64,000 bases of DNA from Ligustrum vulgare (GCA_963555705.1 OY743170.1:11013096-11077095), one strand, 5' to 3'; shown: positions 1-11,570, counted from the first letter of the stretch. Notes: generated by a model not told the origin, from the letters alone. Translations and numbers: made by a program.

Positions 1-1708
1 AGAAGCCTCATTCGAGTCTTCTCCGATTCAGGAACCTCATACAACTGATCTGGATCAGATGGATATGGAACATTTCTCTTGGCAATAGCTGCTACAAGTA
101 CCTGTAACATTGGTTTTAGAGGACTTCCCGTCGCCTTCCTGTAACGATAAAATGGCCGTCCCATACAGAATATCACAATAGTTGAAGCCATGACTGCTGT
201 AAGAATGATATCTGCTGCAGCCCAGCTAACATGGTCTTGAATGTAGACAATCAAAGTTACACCAAGTAATAGGCCACAACATAGCCCAAAATTCCACCAA
301 TTGAAAAATGACATTTTCTTCTTTCTTTCCTCAGGATGATCATCATCAAATTGGTTAGCTCCAAAGCTCTCCAGAGAGGGTTTATGCCCTCCAGTTCCTA
401 TTGAAATCAGGTAGATTGCAATAAAGAACACCACCTCATGGATCTTGTGGGGCTCATGGCACAACCCAGAATCACAAGGTTTCAAGCCTGGGACTAATCT
501 TGACATTATCAAAAGAAGCAAGCCCTGTTTTCACATCAAAAGTGAACATATTATTTAGCGATTAGCTAAGTTGGATGACTCGTTTGGTACTCAGTACTGA
601 ATATGACACGGCGACATGACCACACAACAAACAAGTTTTTTCTCACTTATGGACGCGTTAGTCTTTCCAATGAATGGCATTGAAGCAGTTGTTTGATTCA
701 TGATATAGTCCAGTACTGTCTAATCCATCCTACCAAAGATGTCGTTAGCACAATTCCATTTTGATAGTGTTCATACCAAAATAATTGACATATTCACTTT
801 CTTTTGAATAGGAAAATGATCGTTCAAACTAGACATTCATATGAATAACACGTATGCGACCTTCAAAGTTTTATCGAATATTTTCCATCAAAAGAAGAAC
901 ATTATAGTACCAGGAGATAAACAATGGATGAGACAAGAACAGTGGAGAATTGTCCAAGGTAAGCATCAGCTATAAATCCTCCAAGCAGTGGCATCATAGT
1001 GGTTACGCCACTCCAATAGTTGACGCTTTTCGCTGCAGATTTTAGGTCTTCATGGATCACCTTGGTAAGGTATATGATTAAACTTGTTGCTAGTCCAAAA
1101 TAACTCAACCTCTCACTGAATTCAATTGCTGCAAATAGAAGGAAAAAATGTATCAGGTTGACATTTTTTCCTATTTCAAACAAATAGAATCTAATACATG
1201 TTAAAAAAGTGTACCATGTTTAGGACAAATAGTTTCCTCCACATATGATTAGGATGGAATCCAGCTAGAGTTTGATTTAACATATTTTCGCAATTAGTTC
1301 AAGTGAAAAAAAATATACTTTCTGTACAGTTGCTGTACTAGAAAGTCGAAACCTATGTTTGATGTACCTATTATTGGTGAAACTGATGCACTCAAACATC
1401 GTAAACCGAACTACAGAGATAATCGTTATCTTATGATTGTATAGACGACGAAAACACAAAACTGAACTCTGTTTTCTAATAAAGAACGAAAAACTAAAAT
1501 TTTATCTAATACTGTGCAACAAACACGTCCAATGAACCTGCACCGATTTATTGGATTACTCACCAATGATAAAAAGGGAAGCCTTCCATGCACCGGTGGA
1601 AGCTCGGATAGGAACTCTTCCTTTATGATCAACAGAAGAATCATAAACCCATTTTTCTTCATCAACGCCTAGTGATTTCTGGTTTTTTGTTTGCTCCATC
1701 TGGTTCAT
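1..1708 (-). CDS. NPF5: NRT1/PTR family (NPF5-type) transporter, 5' part, three exons
   Basis: The gene encodes a proton-coupled membrane transporter of the NRT1/PTR (NPF) family, which moves nitrate, peptides or other small solutes. I read three exons: 1708-1564, 1128-911 and 524-1, continuing past the window edge. The introns begin GTGAGT and GTACTA and end TTTGCAG and AAACAG, and the phases (1, then 0) keep one open frame of about 295 residues. Exon 2 opens with EFSER, the ExxER proton-coupling motif. It is followed by GLATSLIIYL and the family block YWSGVTTMMPLLGGFIADAY. Exon 3 has FFIAIYLISIGTGGHKPSLE and SFFNWWNFGLCCG, the PTR signature region, then FYRYRKATGSPL. The KWVYDSSVDHKGRVPIRA start resembles NPF5.6/5.7 proteins as I recall them; the exact member is not certain. 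About half of a usual 580-residue protein is present. No frameshift or stop is seen, so the gene looks functional. Confidence 0.93.
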
Positions 1709-1792
1709 CAAGTACCAACACACACAGGATTACTTATATTTCAAGATAGCTAAAATTGTTGGGGTGTAGGCAAGACAACTATCAGGTTCTAC

Positions 1793-1799
1793 TTATATA
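1793..1799 (-). promoter_or_regulatory. TATA box of the NPF5 gene
   Basis: TATATAA on the minus strand lies about 85 bases upstream of the chosen ATG (1708-1706). The spacing predicts a start of transcription near 1765 and a short leader of about 55-60 bases. It is the only good TATA match close to the gene. This is inference from position and sequence. Confidence 0.5.
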
Positions 1800-2750
1800 G
1801 GACAGAGTCTCTATGTTGCTGACTTCTGTTGAAATTGATAACTATGAATATAAAAATTAATTGTCAATTGTTATGATTGAGAAAAAAGAGTGATTCCCTC
1901 CACTAAATGCTTACAAAGGAATAGCATCCTTTCTAGAGTTAAAAGACTCACTTTTATCGAACTTAAAGCTAATAAAGTGGCTGTGATAAAGTCCTACGTT
2001 CAACCACAACCATAGATGAAGGATATGATACTAGCACTATGTTTCATTTTTGTGGTTTCATAGATCACGCTTCTTGTTGGTATATTTTCCACAAGAGTCG
2101 GAGACGAATCAATATGCTCCAAATGAAGAACCACAATCAAGATACATCAATTCTTGAACCAAACACCACATTAGAAATGTAACGAATGAAGAAAACACCA
2201 AAAGTTGGAATCAAATGAGAGGCTTGAATACATGATTAAACGCTGTCCTAAAAGTACATTTACTTCATTTCGGTTGGGATGCTTAGGGGCTATAATGCAA
2301 ATGGTTTTAGAGAATTAATCAAGCCTTCAAACCGGGTATACACAAAGCACGTGAATATCCGGAGAAGGAACAAAAACAAAAGAAAAACTGAGTTTAATAT
2401 TTGATTTGGATGTATAGGATTTTGAAAATAAACTCATGTCTATTTATAGAATATCATGTCTCATGCACGAATGAGTGCAAAAACCAAGTAAAAATGTGCC
2501 AAGACTTTTCAAAAGACAACTGAAATTCAAAACTCAACGAATAGAATAAAAATGAATAAAAGTTTATAATTCTTTTCCTTGTAGCCAATTTATTAGTTTA
2601 AGAACAAGCTATTTAAGTAGTATTTATTACAGCCGTAATCCATGCAAAGTGAGTACTAGTATAAGTTGCATAATGGAGACAAAAGTTGGATTATACTCTA
2701 AATTATCATATATGTAAAGTCTATCCCTAAATAGATGTGAATCTTTGCTT
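1800..2750. other. Upstream region of NPF5, no gene seen
   Basis: AT-rich sequence with no coding signal on either strand. It probably holds the distal promoter of the minus-strand transporter gene. I see no repeat shared with the rest of the window. Confidence 0.5.
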
Positions 2751-2754
2751 TAGA

Positions 2755-2945
2755 GTCTGTTTGGTAATGTGATTTTTTTTTTTTTTTTATAGTTTTTTTT
2801 TTTTTTGTTTTTTGATAGACGTGTGATTTAAAAATGTTTGAAAAGTAAAAAATGGTGAGCTTGACTAAGAATGAATGATTGAGATTGTGTTTGAAAAGTT
2901 GTGGTAAAAGTTTTCCTTTTCCAAAAAAGCTCTAATTAAGATATC
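2755..2945. repeat. Miniature element, family Z, copy 1
   Basis: The segment opens with CTGTTTGGTAATG, has long T runs, then a core with GAAAAGT, TGAGCTTGACTAAGAAT and GTTTGAAAAGTTGTGG. The same core recurs near 15738-15895 and, more diverged, at 18425-18630, so this is a dispersed repeat. Ends of the GTTTGGT / ACCAAAC type are common in plant hAT-like or PIF-like miniature elements; the superfamily is not settled. Confidence 0.5.
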
Positions 2946-3895
2946 TAGTAATCAAGAATAATAAAAAGACAATTCTTTTGACCAATATCTTAGTATATTT
3001 AAACAAATCGTCTTTTTATCCAAGGCACGATACGATTTCTTATTGAAGGACCTAAAGTGATATATGCAAAGGATGGACCTGAGATTTTAATTATTAGAAA
3101 GTTATGTCCGTCTACTTGGACCAGATAAAATCAGATCACTGGTTAGTTTCTATATGTACTTTTATTGTTTATTTAGTACTTCCCAAAGCACGGTGACGGG
3201 TGAAATGTTATGGACCAATATGCCATCTACCACATCGACGGTTGAGCAATATAACTCCTGTCTATTGTGGGTAAGAGAATATTTTTGTAATATATAGAAA
3301 TTATTGTCCTATTCGTTCCAACATGTCAATCATACACAATTGCTCCTCATTTTGTCCTTTTTGGTCACAAACGGTGGCATTAATACGAAAATTACATGCA
3401 TGAAGCAGCAGTACACTCCAAAATTAAAAATATTATATCCCCCCCACGTAGTAGTGGAAAATCTTGAAAAATGCACATTCGTGTAGCTAAAGGTTGACCT
3501 GCCAAACCATGTGATAATGGGTTTGGTTAGACCAAGTTGTTGATCTAATATCATTTTCGTGAAATTTTAGATTCTTGAAAGCTATATTATACAAAAGTCA
3601 ATATTTGTTACATTTGCACGTATTTCCCGACTTTCATTATCACAATTTAAATATTTTTAAAGATTTAAATATTAGATACATTTGCTCGTTATTTCATCAT
3701 TAATGACGTTCCTGCACTAGCTAAATCAAAGTTAAGCTCGTAAATCCTTTTTATAGAATGAGTATTAGAATTATCGTAATGAAACAAGATGTATAGAATA
3801 AGTTCAAGCAGGTGAAACTTTGGAATTTTACATATTTCATCAAATAAGAAATTTGCATGGAAAAAAAATAAAAATATTGTCGGCAAAAAATTAAT
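2946..3895. other. Intergenic, no gene seen
   Basis: AT-rich spacer between the family Z repeat and copia-1. No reading frame looks coding on either strand and nothing in it is repeated elsewhere in the window. Confidence 0.4.
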
Positions 3896-3900
3896 GATAT

Positions 3901-4414
3901 TGTGGGATTATTGGCTTAGAACCAAACAAACAAGCCCTTAGAAATGCTATCTTGTTTAACATAAACTTGTGTGACATTTCGAGGATTACTTAAAGTAATC
4001 GGGGGCAAAAATAAAAAAAGGGCTTACGACCGTTATAACCAATTGGGAAATAAGTTTTTAGTAGTTGCATAAATTTGTTAAAAGGTTTTTACAAGTTAAT
4101 TTTGGACTTGGGTATTTTTGCAAAATGTGGTCAAGTTTTATAAAAGGGTGCAACAAGTTTTAAAAGAGTGTGGTGCATTTTTCTCTAGAAAAGGGTTTTT
4201 TCTAGTTTTCTCTCTAAAAATATAACTTTTGGTTTTTCTTCAAGATAGTCAAGAAAAAGTTTATTTTCTTGATTAAATTGAGAATGCGTGTGATTTTTGA
4301 TTTTCCCAATGGTATGGTCGTGATCCTACATTTCGGTATCGAATTCATTATTTTGGCGTTCTTGGATAATTGTTCTTGGTGTTCTTGATTGTAAATCAAG
4401 GAAAAGGTCCTACA
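3901..4414 (+). repeat. copia-1 5' LTR
   Basis: 514-base LTR, TG...CA bounded, near-identical to 7606-8116. It contains a TATAAAAG box at 4139-4146, the likely promoter of the element. Runs such as TTGTAAATCAAGGAAAAGG at its end are shared with the 3' copy. Confidence 0.92.
4139..4146 (+). promoter_or_regulatory. TATA box in copia-1 5' LTR
   Basis: TATAAAAG, conserved in the 3' LTR at 7843-7850. It marks the U3/R boundary region of the LTR by analogy with other plant copia elements. Confidence 0.55.
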
Positions 4415-4415
4415 G

Positions 4416-4427
4416 TGGTATCAGAGC
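4416..4427 (+). other. copia-1 primer binding site
   Basis: TGGTATCAGAGC begins one base after the 5' LTR. It is complementary to the 3' end of plant initiator Met-tRNA, the usual primer for copia reverse transcription. Confidence 0.9.
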
Positions 4428-5755
4428 GAGGAGGAATCATAATTTCCAAAAAAGCAAATTGGAAGTCGGTGGAAAACTGAGCTGAAATATTGAAGTCAGG
4501 CGGAAGATCAAAAATCGGTGAAGTCGTGCAAAAACCAGTGGAAACCGTGACGGAGAAGAAAATCACTGAAACCGTGAACTGAAGAACCGACCAACGGTGA
4601 AAATCAGAAAAGAAAAAAAAATCTGTGGAAGAAGAGAAACAGAAGCCGAAGTGAAGAAAAAAAAAAGAGGCAGTGTACCGACCAAGAAAGAACTCGGTGG
4701 AGCTAGCCAAGAACAAGACCGTTGGAAGAAAGCTGTGTGGAAACCGAGTCTAAAAGAAGCCAGGCGGAGGAAAAATCAGCAAGCAGTGTACCTCAGTGTG
4801 AAGGCAGAAAACAAAAGTCAAAAATCTGAAATAAATTGAAGCCAGAAAACTGAACAGAACAAGAAGCTTGTAACCGAAGCAAGAAGAAAGTTTCTGACCA
4901 TTTTCAAAAGTCTGATCTCCGGCCATACAATTGGAGATCCAAGACCACCAGCAGGACCGCAAGGTGGAGGAGAACACTCGACCGGAATTTGGGCTGAAAC
5001 CGGCAGCTGGAAGGCGGCGAGATCGACGGAAATCAAAAGTTGAAATCGGATCTTTAAAATGAAATTCCCGCCGGTAGGGAGCTCCAATCAACGAACGGTT
5101 TGCGCCATTGGACTCGTGACGGAGAGGAGAATCTTGTAGTGTGTTGGGAAAAATTTTTCCGCGATGGCGGTTTCCGGTGGCGACGGTGTTTTCCGGCGAG
5201 GCTCTGGCGACAGATTTTGACACAGTGTTCTAAAGGACCTGCAGAGTCCATATTCGAAGTCCGTTTCACGAAATTCAATTTGGATATTGGTTGAGGTTTG
5301 CAAATGGTTTTTTGCATGATTCGTTAGTTTGATTTTTTGAAATTGAACTGGTGAATTGAAGACTCCTATTGTAGTTGTACGAACATTTAGGATAATTTCT
5401 GAGCTCGGGGTTTTGTGAACAAATCGGGGAAGGGCTAGAAGTTGGGAATTCCTTGAGGTTCAGGTTTGACAAGATTAGGTTTTAATCTTGGGTGTATTGG
5501 GTTTGACAAGATTATGTATTAATCTTGGGTTTGATAGGAGGTCTTCTTGCTGATTTGACGTGAGAATTAGATTCACGGGAATATTTTTACAAGATTAGGT
5601 TTTAATCTTGGGGGTATGCAAGGTTACAAGATTAGGTGTTAATCTTGGGTAAATTCTGCATTGTATACCGGTTTTGTTGCTGTGGTTATTTTACTTGCTG
5701 GAATTTGCAAGGGGAGTGATAAGTATCATTCGGTGAGCAACGGTGTTTTTGAACA
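4428..5755 (+). other. copia-1 long untranslated leader
   Basis: About 1.3 kb lies between the primer site and the gag start, long for a plant copia element. No convincing reading frame is present; the short frames are Lys/Arg/Glu-rich by composition only. The last 300 bases hold four hairpin units (5470-5647). The leader could carry packaging or translation signals; that is inference. Confidence 0.6.
5470..5647 (+). repeat. Four 21-base hairpin repeats in two pairs
   Basis: Units at 5470-5490, 5507-5527, 5590-5610 and 5627-5647 each read CAAGATTA, a 5-base loop, TAATCTTG (unit 2 differs slightly). The units within each pair are exactly 37 bases apart. Each can fold into an 8-bp stem in RNA. 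Confidence 0.8.
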
Positions 5756-6562
5756 ATGGTTTCAAGAATGGGATCTAGGGTCAAGCTGGAGAAGTTCGAT
5801 GGTAAAGGGGATTTCTCCCTTTGGAAAAAGAAAATGAAAGCAGTATTGGTGCAACAAAGGATTGCAAAGGCATTGGAGGAACAATCCGAATGGCCGGAGG
5901 CATTATTAGCCAAAGTTGATGAAGTAGCTGAAATTCAAGAAGTGGCATACATCACTCTGATTCTTCATCTCTCAGATAACGTTCTGAGGCAGGTAAACGA
6001 TTCTAAAACTGCTTTAGAAATCTGGAATAAGCTAGATGAAATTTATGCTGCTAAAACTATTCCTAATAAAATTTTTCTCTTAGAAAGAATTTTTGGTTTC
6101 AAAATGGACCCCTCCAAAGATCTTGAAACAAATTTAAATGCATTTTCTACAATGACTTTAGATTTAACGAACAGTGGACAGAAAATCGAAGATGATCAAT
6201 TAGCTATAATTTTGGTAAATTCCCTTCCAGAATCTTTCAAAGAACTTTAAAATGTTATTAAATATGGAAGGGATACCATCACTCTTGCAAATGTCACTGC
6301 TTCGATTAGGTCTAAAGCATTAGAAATCAATTTGGAGGAGAAAGCTGTCCATACTGAAACGGCTTATTTTGTTAAAGGTAAATTTGGTAAGAAAGAGTCA
6401 AATGCTATGAACCTTAACAAGAATAAGGGTAAGAGTAAGGAACAGTGGAAGGGCAAGGGTAGTGGTAGAGATGGAGATAAGTGCTTTCATTGTGGTAAAA
6501 CGGGATACTTTAAGAAAGATTGCTACGAGTGGCTAAAGAAGAAGAGGGGCTGCGGGATGTAG
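5756..6562 (+). pseudogene. copia-1 gag, one stop and a degraded zinc knuckle
   Basis: This is the capsid/nucleocapsid gene of the element. The start MVSRMGSRVKLEKFDGKG and the following FSLWKKKMKAVL are typical of the UBN2-type copia gag. The frame stops at 6248-6250 (TAA) but continues in the same frame with VIKYGRDTITLANV. A nucleocapsid zinc knuckle follows, CFHCGKTGYFKKDC, in which the expected His is Tyr, so metal binding is probably impaired. The frame ends at 6562 and protease follows in another frame, indicating a small indel between them. Confidence 0.85.
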
Positions 6563-7030
6563 CTGAAAGTAATACTGTTTTTGGGGCTTTTGGGAATGAT
6601 GATGATCAATTGAGAGTGTTAAATGTGACATTAGGTGAGCAGAATCAAGAGTGGATACTTGACTCAGGGTGTTCCTATCATATGACCTCTCATAAGGCTT
6701 GGTTTAAGACCTATAGAGAGATAGATGGGGAGAATATGTATTTAGGGAATGGTGAGTCTTGCACTGTGATGGGAATATGTGAAGTTGTGGTCAAGATGTA
6801 TAATGGGGTGGTTAGAGTTCTAACTGGGGTGAGGCATATATCTGCTTTATCCAAAATCTTATTTCTTTGAGCACATTGCATATGTCTGGTTTTCATTATG
6901 AAACAAAGAATGATAATATGTTAGTATGTAAAGGCAATGATATTGTGATAAAAGGAATATTGAGAAATAGACTTTATTATATGCTTGACACAACGGTAAT
7001 TCAAGATCATTCATGCTCACACATAATTCA
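6520..7030 (+). pseudogene. copia-1 protease and start of pre-integrase region
   Basis: The aspartic protease motif WILDSGCSYHMTS sits at about 6650-6690 with the catalytic Asp-Ser-Gly intact. It is followed by the LGNGESCTVMGICEV and GVRHI blocks of copia proteases. After the 6870 stop the pre-integrase region can be followed (MSGFHYE, KGNDIVIKG, LYYMLDTTV) until about 7030, where the recognisable polyprotein breaks off. Integrase core motifs do not appear downstream. Confidence 0.8.
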
Positions 7031-7046
7031 AAAGGATGACACTTAA

Positions 7047-7556
7047 TTGAGAGACAAAATGATAGCCCATGAAGGAAATAAATTTCCTTTTATTTCTGTT
7101 GCTACTAACAATGTTGCAGGTTTAACTTCAAATTCACTTGAAAGTGGGTTTTTGGAGGGTAATGAGTTTGGAATAAACTCTAGTGACCAAGGAACAAGTG
7201 GTCAGAGGTGTGGAGTTCAAAATAGTGATTTTGAATCAGTTGTTGAGGAAGTTCATGAAGAAAATAATGATGAAGTTGTTGAAAATGATGGAGTTCAACA
7301 AGAAGCTACTCAAGAAAGCTTGTATGACTATCTATTAGTCATGGATGGTGAAAGGAGGCAGGTAAACTCTAATCCTAGTTTTTATTCCATTACTCTAAAA
7401 GAGTGTTCTCTTTGGACAGGTATTAAGGAATCTACAAGTTGTGGAGAAGCTAAGAAGATTCAAAGTGCAATGCAAGTGAAGATGTTTTCTCCAGAACCAT
7501 CAAATCAAAAGCCTTGGAAGGATGAAAGCTTCCAAGAGGAATTTCGGAATAGGTGA
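7047..7556 (+). pseudogene. copia-1 linker fragment left by integrase-RT deletion
   Basis: A 169-residue acidic open frame. ESLYDYLLVMDGERRQ resembles the variable linker between integrase and reverse transcriptase in copia polyproteins. No RT motif (YVDD) or RNase H motif follows; the frame ends 50 bases before the 3' LTR. The simplest reading is a deletion that fused the pre-integrase region to the linker and removed RT/RH. It may be only a remnant rather than a working product. Confidence 0.6.
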
Positions 7557-7593
7557 AGGTAAATTTAGATTAAGTGGGGGTTTGGTTTAAGTC

Positions 7594-7605
7594 AAGGTGA
7601 AGGAA
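7594..7605 (+). other. copia-1 polypurine tract
   Basis: AAGGTGAAGGAA directly abuts the 3' LTR. A second purine run, AAGTGGGGG, lies at 7572-7580. Either could prime plus-strand synthesis; adjacency favours the first. Confidence 0.5.
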
Positions 7606-8115
7606 TGTGGGATTATTGGCTTAGAACCAAACAAACAAGCCCTTAGAAATGTTATCTTGTTTAACATAAACTTGTGTGGCATTTCGAGGATTACTTAAAG
7701 TAATCGGGGGCAAAAATAAAAAAGGACTTACGACCGTTAAAACCAATTGGGAAATAAGTTTTTAGTTGTTGCATAAATTTGTTAAAAGGTTTTTACAAGT
7801 TAATTTTGGACTTGGATATTTTTGTAAAATGTGGTCAAGTTCTATAAAAGGGTGCAACAAGTTTTAAAAGAGTGGTGCATTTTTCTCTAGAAAAGGGTTT
7901 TTTCTAGTTTTCTCTCTAAAAATATAACTTGTGATTTTTCTTCAAGATAGTCAAGAAAAAGTTTATCTTCTTGATTAAATTGAGAATGCGTGTGATTTTT
8001 GATTTTCCCAATTGTATGGTCGTGAGCCTACATTTCGGTATCGAATTCATTATTTTGGCGTTCTTGGAGAATTGTTCTTGGTGTTCTTAATTGTAAATCA
8101 AGGAAAAGATCCTAC

Positions 8116-8116
<1 letters not shown>
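7606..8116 (+). repeat. copia-1 3' LTR
   Basis: 511 bases, homologous along its whole length to 3901-4414, with the TATA box at 7843-7850. It ends CCTACA, followed by the GATAT duplication. Confidence 0.92.

Positions 8117-8117
<1 letters not shown>

Positions 8118-8182
<65 letters not shown>
8118..8182. repeat. (TA)n microsatellite
   Basis: About 32 uninterrupted TA units begin inside the right target duplication of copia-1, so the repeat probably grew from the GATAT target. Confidence 0.97.
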
Positions 8183-8183
<1 letters not shown>

Positions 8184-9162
8184 CAGAAGAAAAAAATAGT
8201 GATTAGTTTGTTCTTGCTTGTTCTTCTTATCTTAAAGAGTCTATCATAAACTTTCCACCCCATAATTATTTTGGATGATATTTCAACTCCATAATCAAAT
8301 CCAATGATAATGGCCAAAACCCACCACTCCAAATGTGCAACCACAACCACACAACATCAACTTCTTACCAAAAATAAAGAATTGGTCGCAATTTGGGCAC
8401 TCACATTCTATTTTATATTTGAGAAAATTTATTTAGCAAGGGAGTATAAACACGATTATAATGTTAATTTCATATTGTGGTTTGACCAAATAATTTATTA
8501 CTTGTATTGGATTTTGATGTGACTAAGCATTGTTCAGTGACTCGAGTGCTAACAGTCAACACATGGATGCCACTCCCAAGAGAATGTTAATTTAAGTTGA
8601 AGTGGATTATCATTTTTCTCGAAGTTTTTACTCAACTCTTGGGTGTTTAGTATGTTGGATTGATATAAATTGAACTAATATCATGTTCAATATGCCAAAG
8701 TAGATTATTGTAGAAGTGTCGTATGGTATATATGTATCACATTGTCTAAATTCAAAATTAGTAATAATTATATAAGAACATAGGTTGTTCCTCTTAAAAA
8801 AAATTTGACCTTTTTGATATGAAATAGCATGTCTCGATATGATATCAAAGGTTGAAAATCCAAAACAAGTGATCAATTTATTTAAAGATCATACAAACAA
8901 TCGATTTGAAGATTGACGTTCTCAAACGAACTACATGTTGCAGTGCATGTTAATAGTAAATCCCACGTCATTTAAAAACGAAATTATACTTCAATGTGTA
9001 AAAAAATATGTTACTTTTCTTAATAAGGTTAATCTTTTAAAATGACACTCCAAATTTCGATATTTTCCGTCAAGAAAAAATTAACATAGATAACATACCA
9101 CTACAATATTTTGCTTGACTTTTGGATCTCTGTTCTTTCATTAAAATTATTAACCTCTATTT
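8183..9162. other. Intergenic, no gene seen
   Basis: AT-rich spacer between copia-1 and copia-2. Short open frames exist but lack coding character and are not repeated elsewhere. Confidence 0.4.
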
Positions 9163-9283
9163 TATTAATAAATATCTAATTTAACTTATTTGTAGAATTA
9201 TATTTGTAGTAGGATATTATTTAGTAATCTTTTATTTTAGGTATAACTTCTTTTCTTGTGGAACAAGTTGGACATCCTATGGT

Positions 9284-9331
<48 letters not shown>

Positions 9332-9416
9332 TGTAATATACTTCATTATTGATTGAATCAATATGCACAAGAGAATTATTTTTCCCTAAACATATTTTCT
9401 TCTACAAACTTTTACA
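9163..9416 (+). repeat. copia-2 5' LTR with expanded TA tract
   Basis: Homologous to 13689-13910 (shared TTGTAATAT, ATTGATTGAATCAATATGCA and AGAGAATTATTTTT). It differs chiefly by a (TA)22 expansion at 9286-9329 where the 3' LTR has only GTACATATATC. Confidence 0.85.
9286..9329. repeat. (TA)n microsatellite inside copia-2 5' LTR
   Basis: About 22 TA units. The corresponding place in the 3' LTR is short, so the expansion followed insertion. Confidence 0.95.
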
Positions 9417-9545
9417 TGGTTTCAGATTTTCGATTCTGAGCAACAATGTTTGGCACGAACAATAATGGAAAAATTATAGAAGCAACAATTGCCCAGTAGG
9501 ATCCCATGGTGCTACAGCAATCCGATCATCCCTGACTTAATTTTT

Positions 9546-10316
9546 GTTTCTAAACACTAGATGGAAACAACTATGGACAATGGAGTAGGGCTATGAATTG
9601 CCCTAATTGCCAAGAATAAAATTGGCTTCATTGATGGCAAGATCGAAACACAAGAAGCAGAAGATGAAAAGTATTCGATATGAGAACGAAGTAATCACAT
9701 GTTGCTCTCCTGGATACTCAATTCGGTGCATCCTAATATTTCTGAAAGTATCATATACTAAATTAAAGGCATTATGGGATGAATTAGGTTCTTACCATGA
9801 CCCAATTGGATGCACTTTTTGAAATCTTAAAGCATTGGACGAAAGAGATAAGAAGGAGAAGGTCATGCAATTCTTGATGGGGTTGACTGATTCTTATTCC
9901 ACTATACATGGAAACATACTAATGATGAGCCCATTCCCGGACACCAGAAGAGTTCACGTTATATTGATTCAACATGAAAGACAAGTTGAGGTTCCAGCAG
10001 ATCGTGAAAGGCAACATTCAATCAATTGGCAGAAGTCGAGCAATTTTGGATTGAATTGGATAGGCGACAATTGGCCAGATAGGTCGACCGGTCCACCTTT
10101 CCGGTTGACCGGATCTGCAGTAACTGGGCGACAGAAATAGTGCACTCACTGTGGTATGAATATTGATACCTATTATTTTATTCATGGTTTTCCTCCAAGG
10201 CACAAGTTTCATGGAAAGGACGTGAAGCCACAAAACAAACGATTTACAAACACTGCTACCGCTTCCACATTTGATCCAAAGGAAAAACACTCACAACCAA
10301 GGAGTATGAGCAGATC
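9546..10316 (+). pseudogene. copia-2 gag remnant
   Basis: Fragments of a UBN2-type gag occur in several frames: KALWDELGSYHDPIGCTF, then after a stop a frame with VMQFLMGLTDSYSTIHGNIL and the familiar MMSPFPDTRRVHVILIQHER block. The nucleocapsid part retains only a damaged zinc knuckle (CTHCGMN...). Stops at 9820-9822 and 10138-10140 and at least one frameshift make it non-functional. GGTCGACC-type repeats occur at 10082-10115. Confidence 0.8.
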
Positions 10317-11570
10317 ATGGGACTTCTAAACAATAAGATGGGTAATGATAAGTCTTTTGTTAATGCCTCAGGTATTAATCCTTTTATTACCTCTTTGAGT
10401 AATTCATGGATTATTGATAGCGAGGCCACTGACCATGTGATAAAGGATGGGATCGTTGAGAATAAGTCCATGTTAAATCACAAAATTGTGCAATTACCGA
10501 ATGGGGGGCACGCTCATATTAAGTCCATTGGTGCAGTTAAATTGGGAAATAATATGGCTATTGATAATGTGCTTTATGTTCCAAACTTCAAAGTTAATCT
10601 GTTATATATTATTAAACTTACTAGAGAATTAAATTGTTACGTGACATTTTTCCTTGATTTTTGTGTCATGCAAGATTTGTATACGAAGAAGACGATTGGC
10701 TTGGGAAGGCAGAGTAACGACATGTATTATCTTTTACAAAGCCCACAAATACATCACACTACCAGTAGAACCACTAATCTATGGAATAAACGTCTTAGAC
10801 ATCCTTCAACTTCACCTCTTCAATTCCTTGCACAAAGTACTTTAGAAATTAGTTTTGATTCACATGATGTTTGTGATGTCTGTCATTTGGAAAAACAATC
10901 TCGATTATCGTTTAAAGTTAGTCAAATATCGATCAATAAACCATTTAGTTTAATTCATTGTGATATATGGGGATCTCATAAGATTTGTTCTTATTCTGGT
11001 GCTACATATTTCCTTACAATTGTTAATGATTTTTCTTGTTATACTTAGGTACATCTCATGCATCACAAATCTGAAACTCAAAGTATAATTAAGAATTTTT
11101 TTGCTTGGGTTAAAACTCAACACAACCTGACTATAAAAACCTTAAGATCTAATAATGGACAAGAGTTCTTATCCTTGCAACCATTCCTAGATGAAAGTGG
11201 TACCGTTTTTCATAGGTCATGTCCTTACACCCCCCCCCCCCAACAAAATGGAGTAGTTGAGAGATAGCACCACAACCTCCTTAATGTTGCTCGTGCCATT
11301 AGATTTCAAGCTAATATTCCATTAAAATTTTGGGGGGAACATATCAAGACGGCATGTTATCTTATCAACCGCATACCTTCAATATTGTTATCATACAAAA
11401 CACCTTATAAAACATTGCACAAGAAACCACCATCTTATTCCCATTTACGTGTCTATGGTTGCCTATGTTTTGCAACCAATCTTACATCCAACCATAAATT
11501 TGACACACGAGCCAAACGGTGTGTGTTTCTTGGATATCCCTAAGGACAGAAAGGATACCTCCTATATGAC
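10317..11570 (+). pseudogene. copia-2 protease and integrase remnant
   Basis: The protease block WIIDSEATDHV shows Asp-Ser-Glu where Asp-Ser-Gly is required, so the active site is altered. Then come the pre-integrase LWNKRLRHPS and CDVCHLEKQ (zinc-binding His/Cys region) and the integrase core LIHCDIWG. After a stop at 11046-11048 the frame resumes with LRSNNGQEF and YTPPPQQNGVVER; a C run (11230-11239) lies in the last motif. Another stop follows VVER and one more follows CVFLGYP. The order and motifs are those of copia integrase; the gene is dead. Confidence 0.88.

Larger units (their letters stand above)
3896..8121 (+). mobile_element. copia-1: complete-ended, internally deleted Ty1/copia retrotransposon
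   Basis: Two LTRs of 514 and 511 bases flank a 3.2-kb interior. Both LTRs start TGTGGGATTATTGG and end CCTACA. The element is bounded by the 5-base duplication GATAT (3896-3900 and 8117-8121). About 16-18 differences between the LTRs by eye indicate moderate age. The order is LTR, primer site, a 1.3-kb leader, gag, protease, the beginning of the pre-integrase region, a short linker, polypurine tract, LTR. The integrase core, reverse transcriptase and RNase H are absent, so any movement needed help in trans. The right-hand duplication merges into a TA microsatellite. Confidence 0.92.

Noticed and set aside
3304..3554. Overlapping plus and minus frames of 60-74 residues
   Set aside because: No family resemblance and no splice or promoter context; expected by chance.
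4597..4839. Basic 80-residue frame in the copia-1 leader
   Set aside because: Lys/Glu/Arg-rich by purine composition, no relation to copia proteins, and overlapped by equally long frames on the other strand.
8012..8350. Open frames on both strands through the TA repeat with long Tyr-Ile runs
   Set aside because: They exist only because an alternating TA tract has no stop in these frames; they start or end in LTR sequence.
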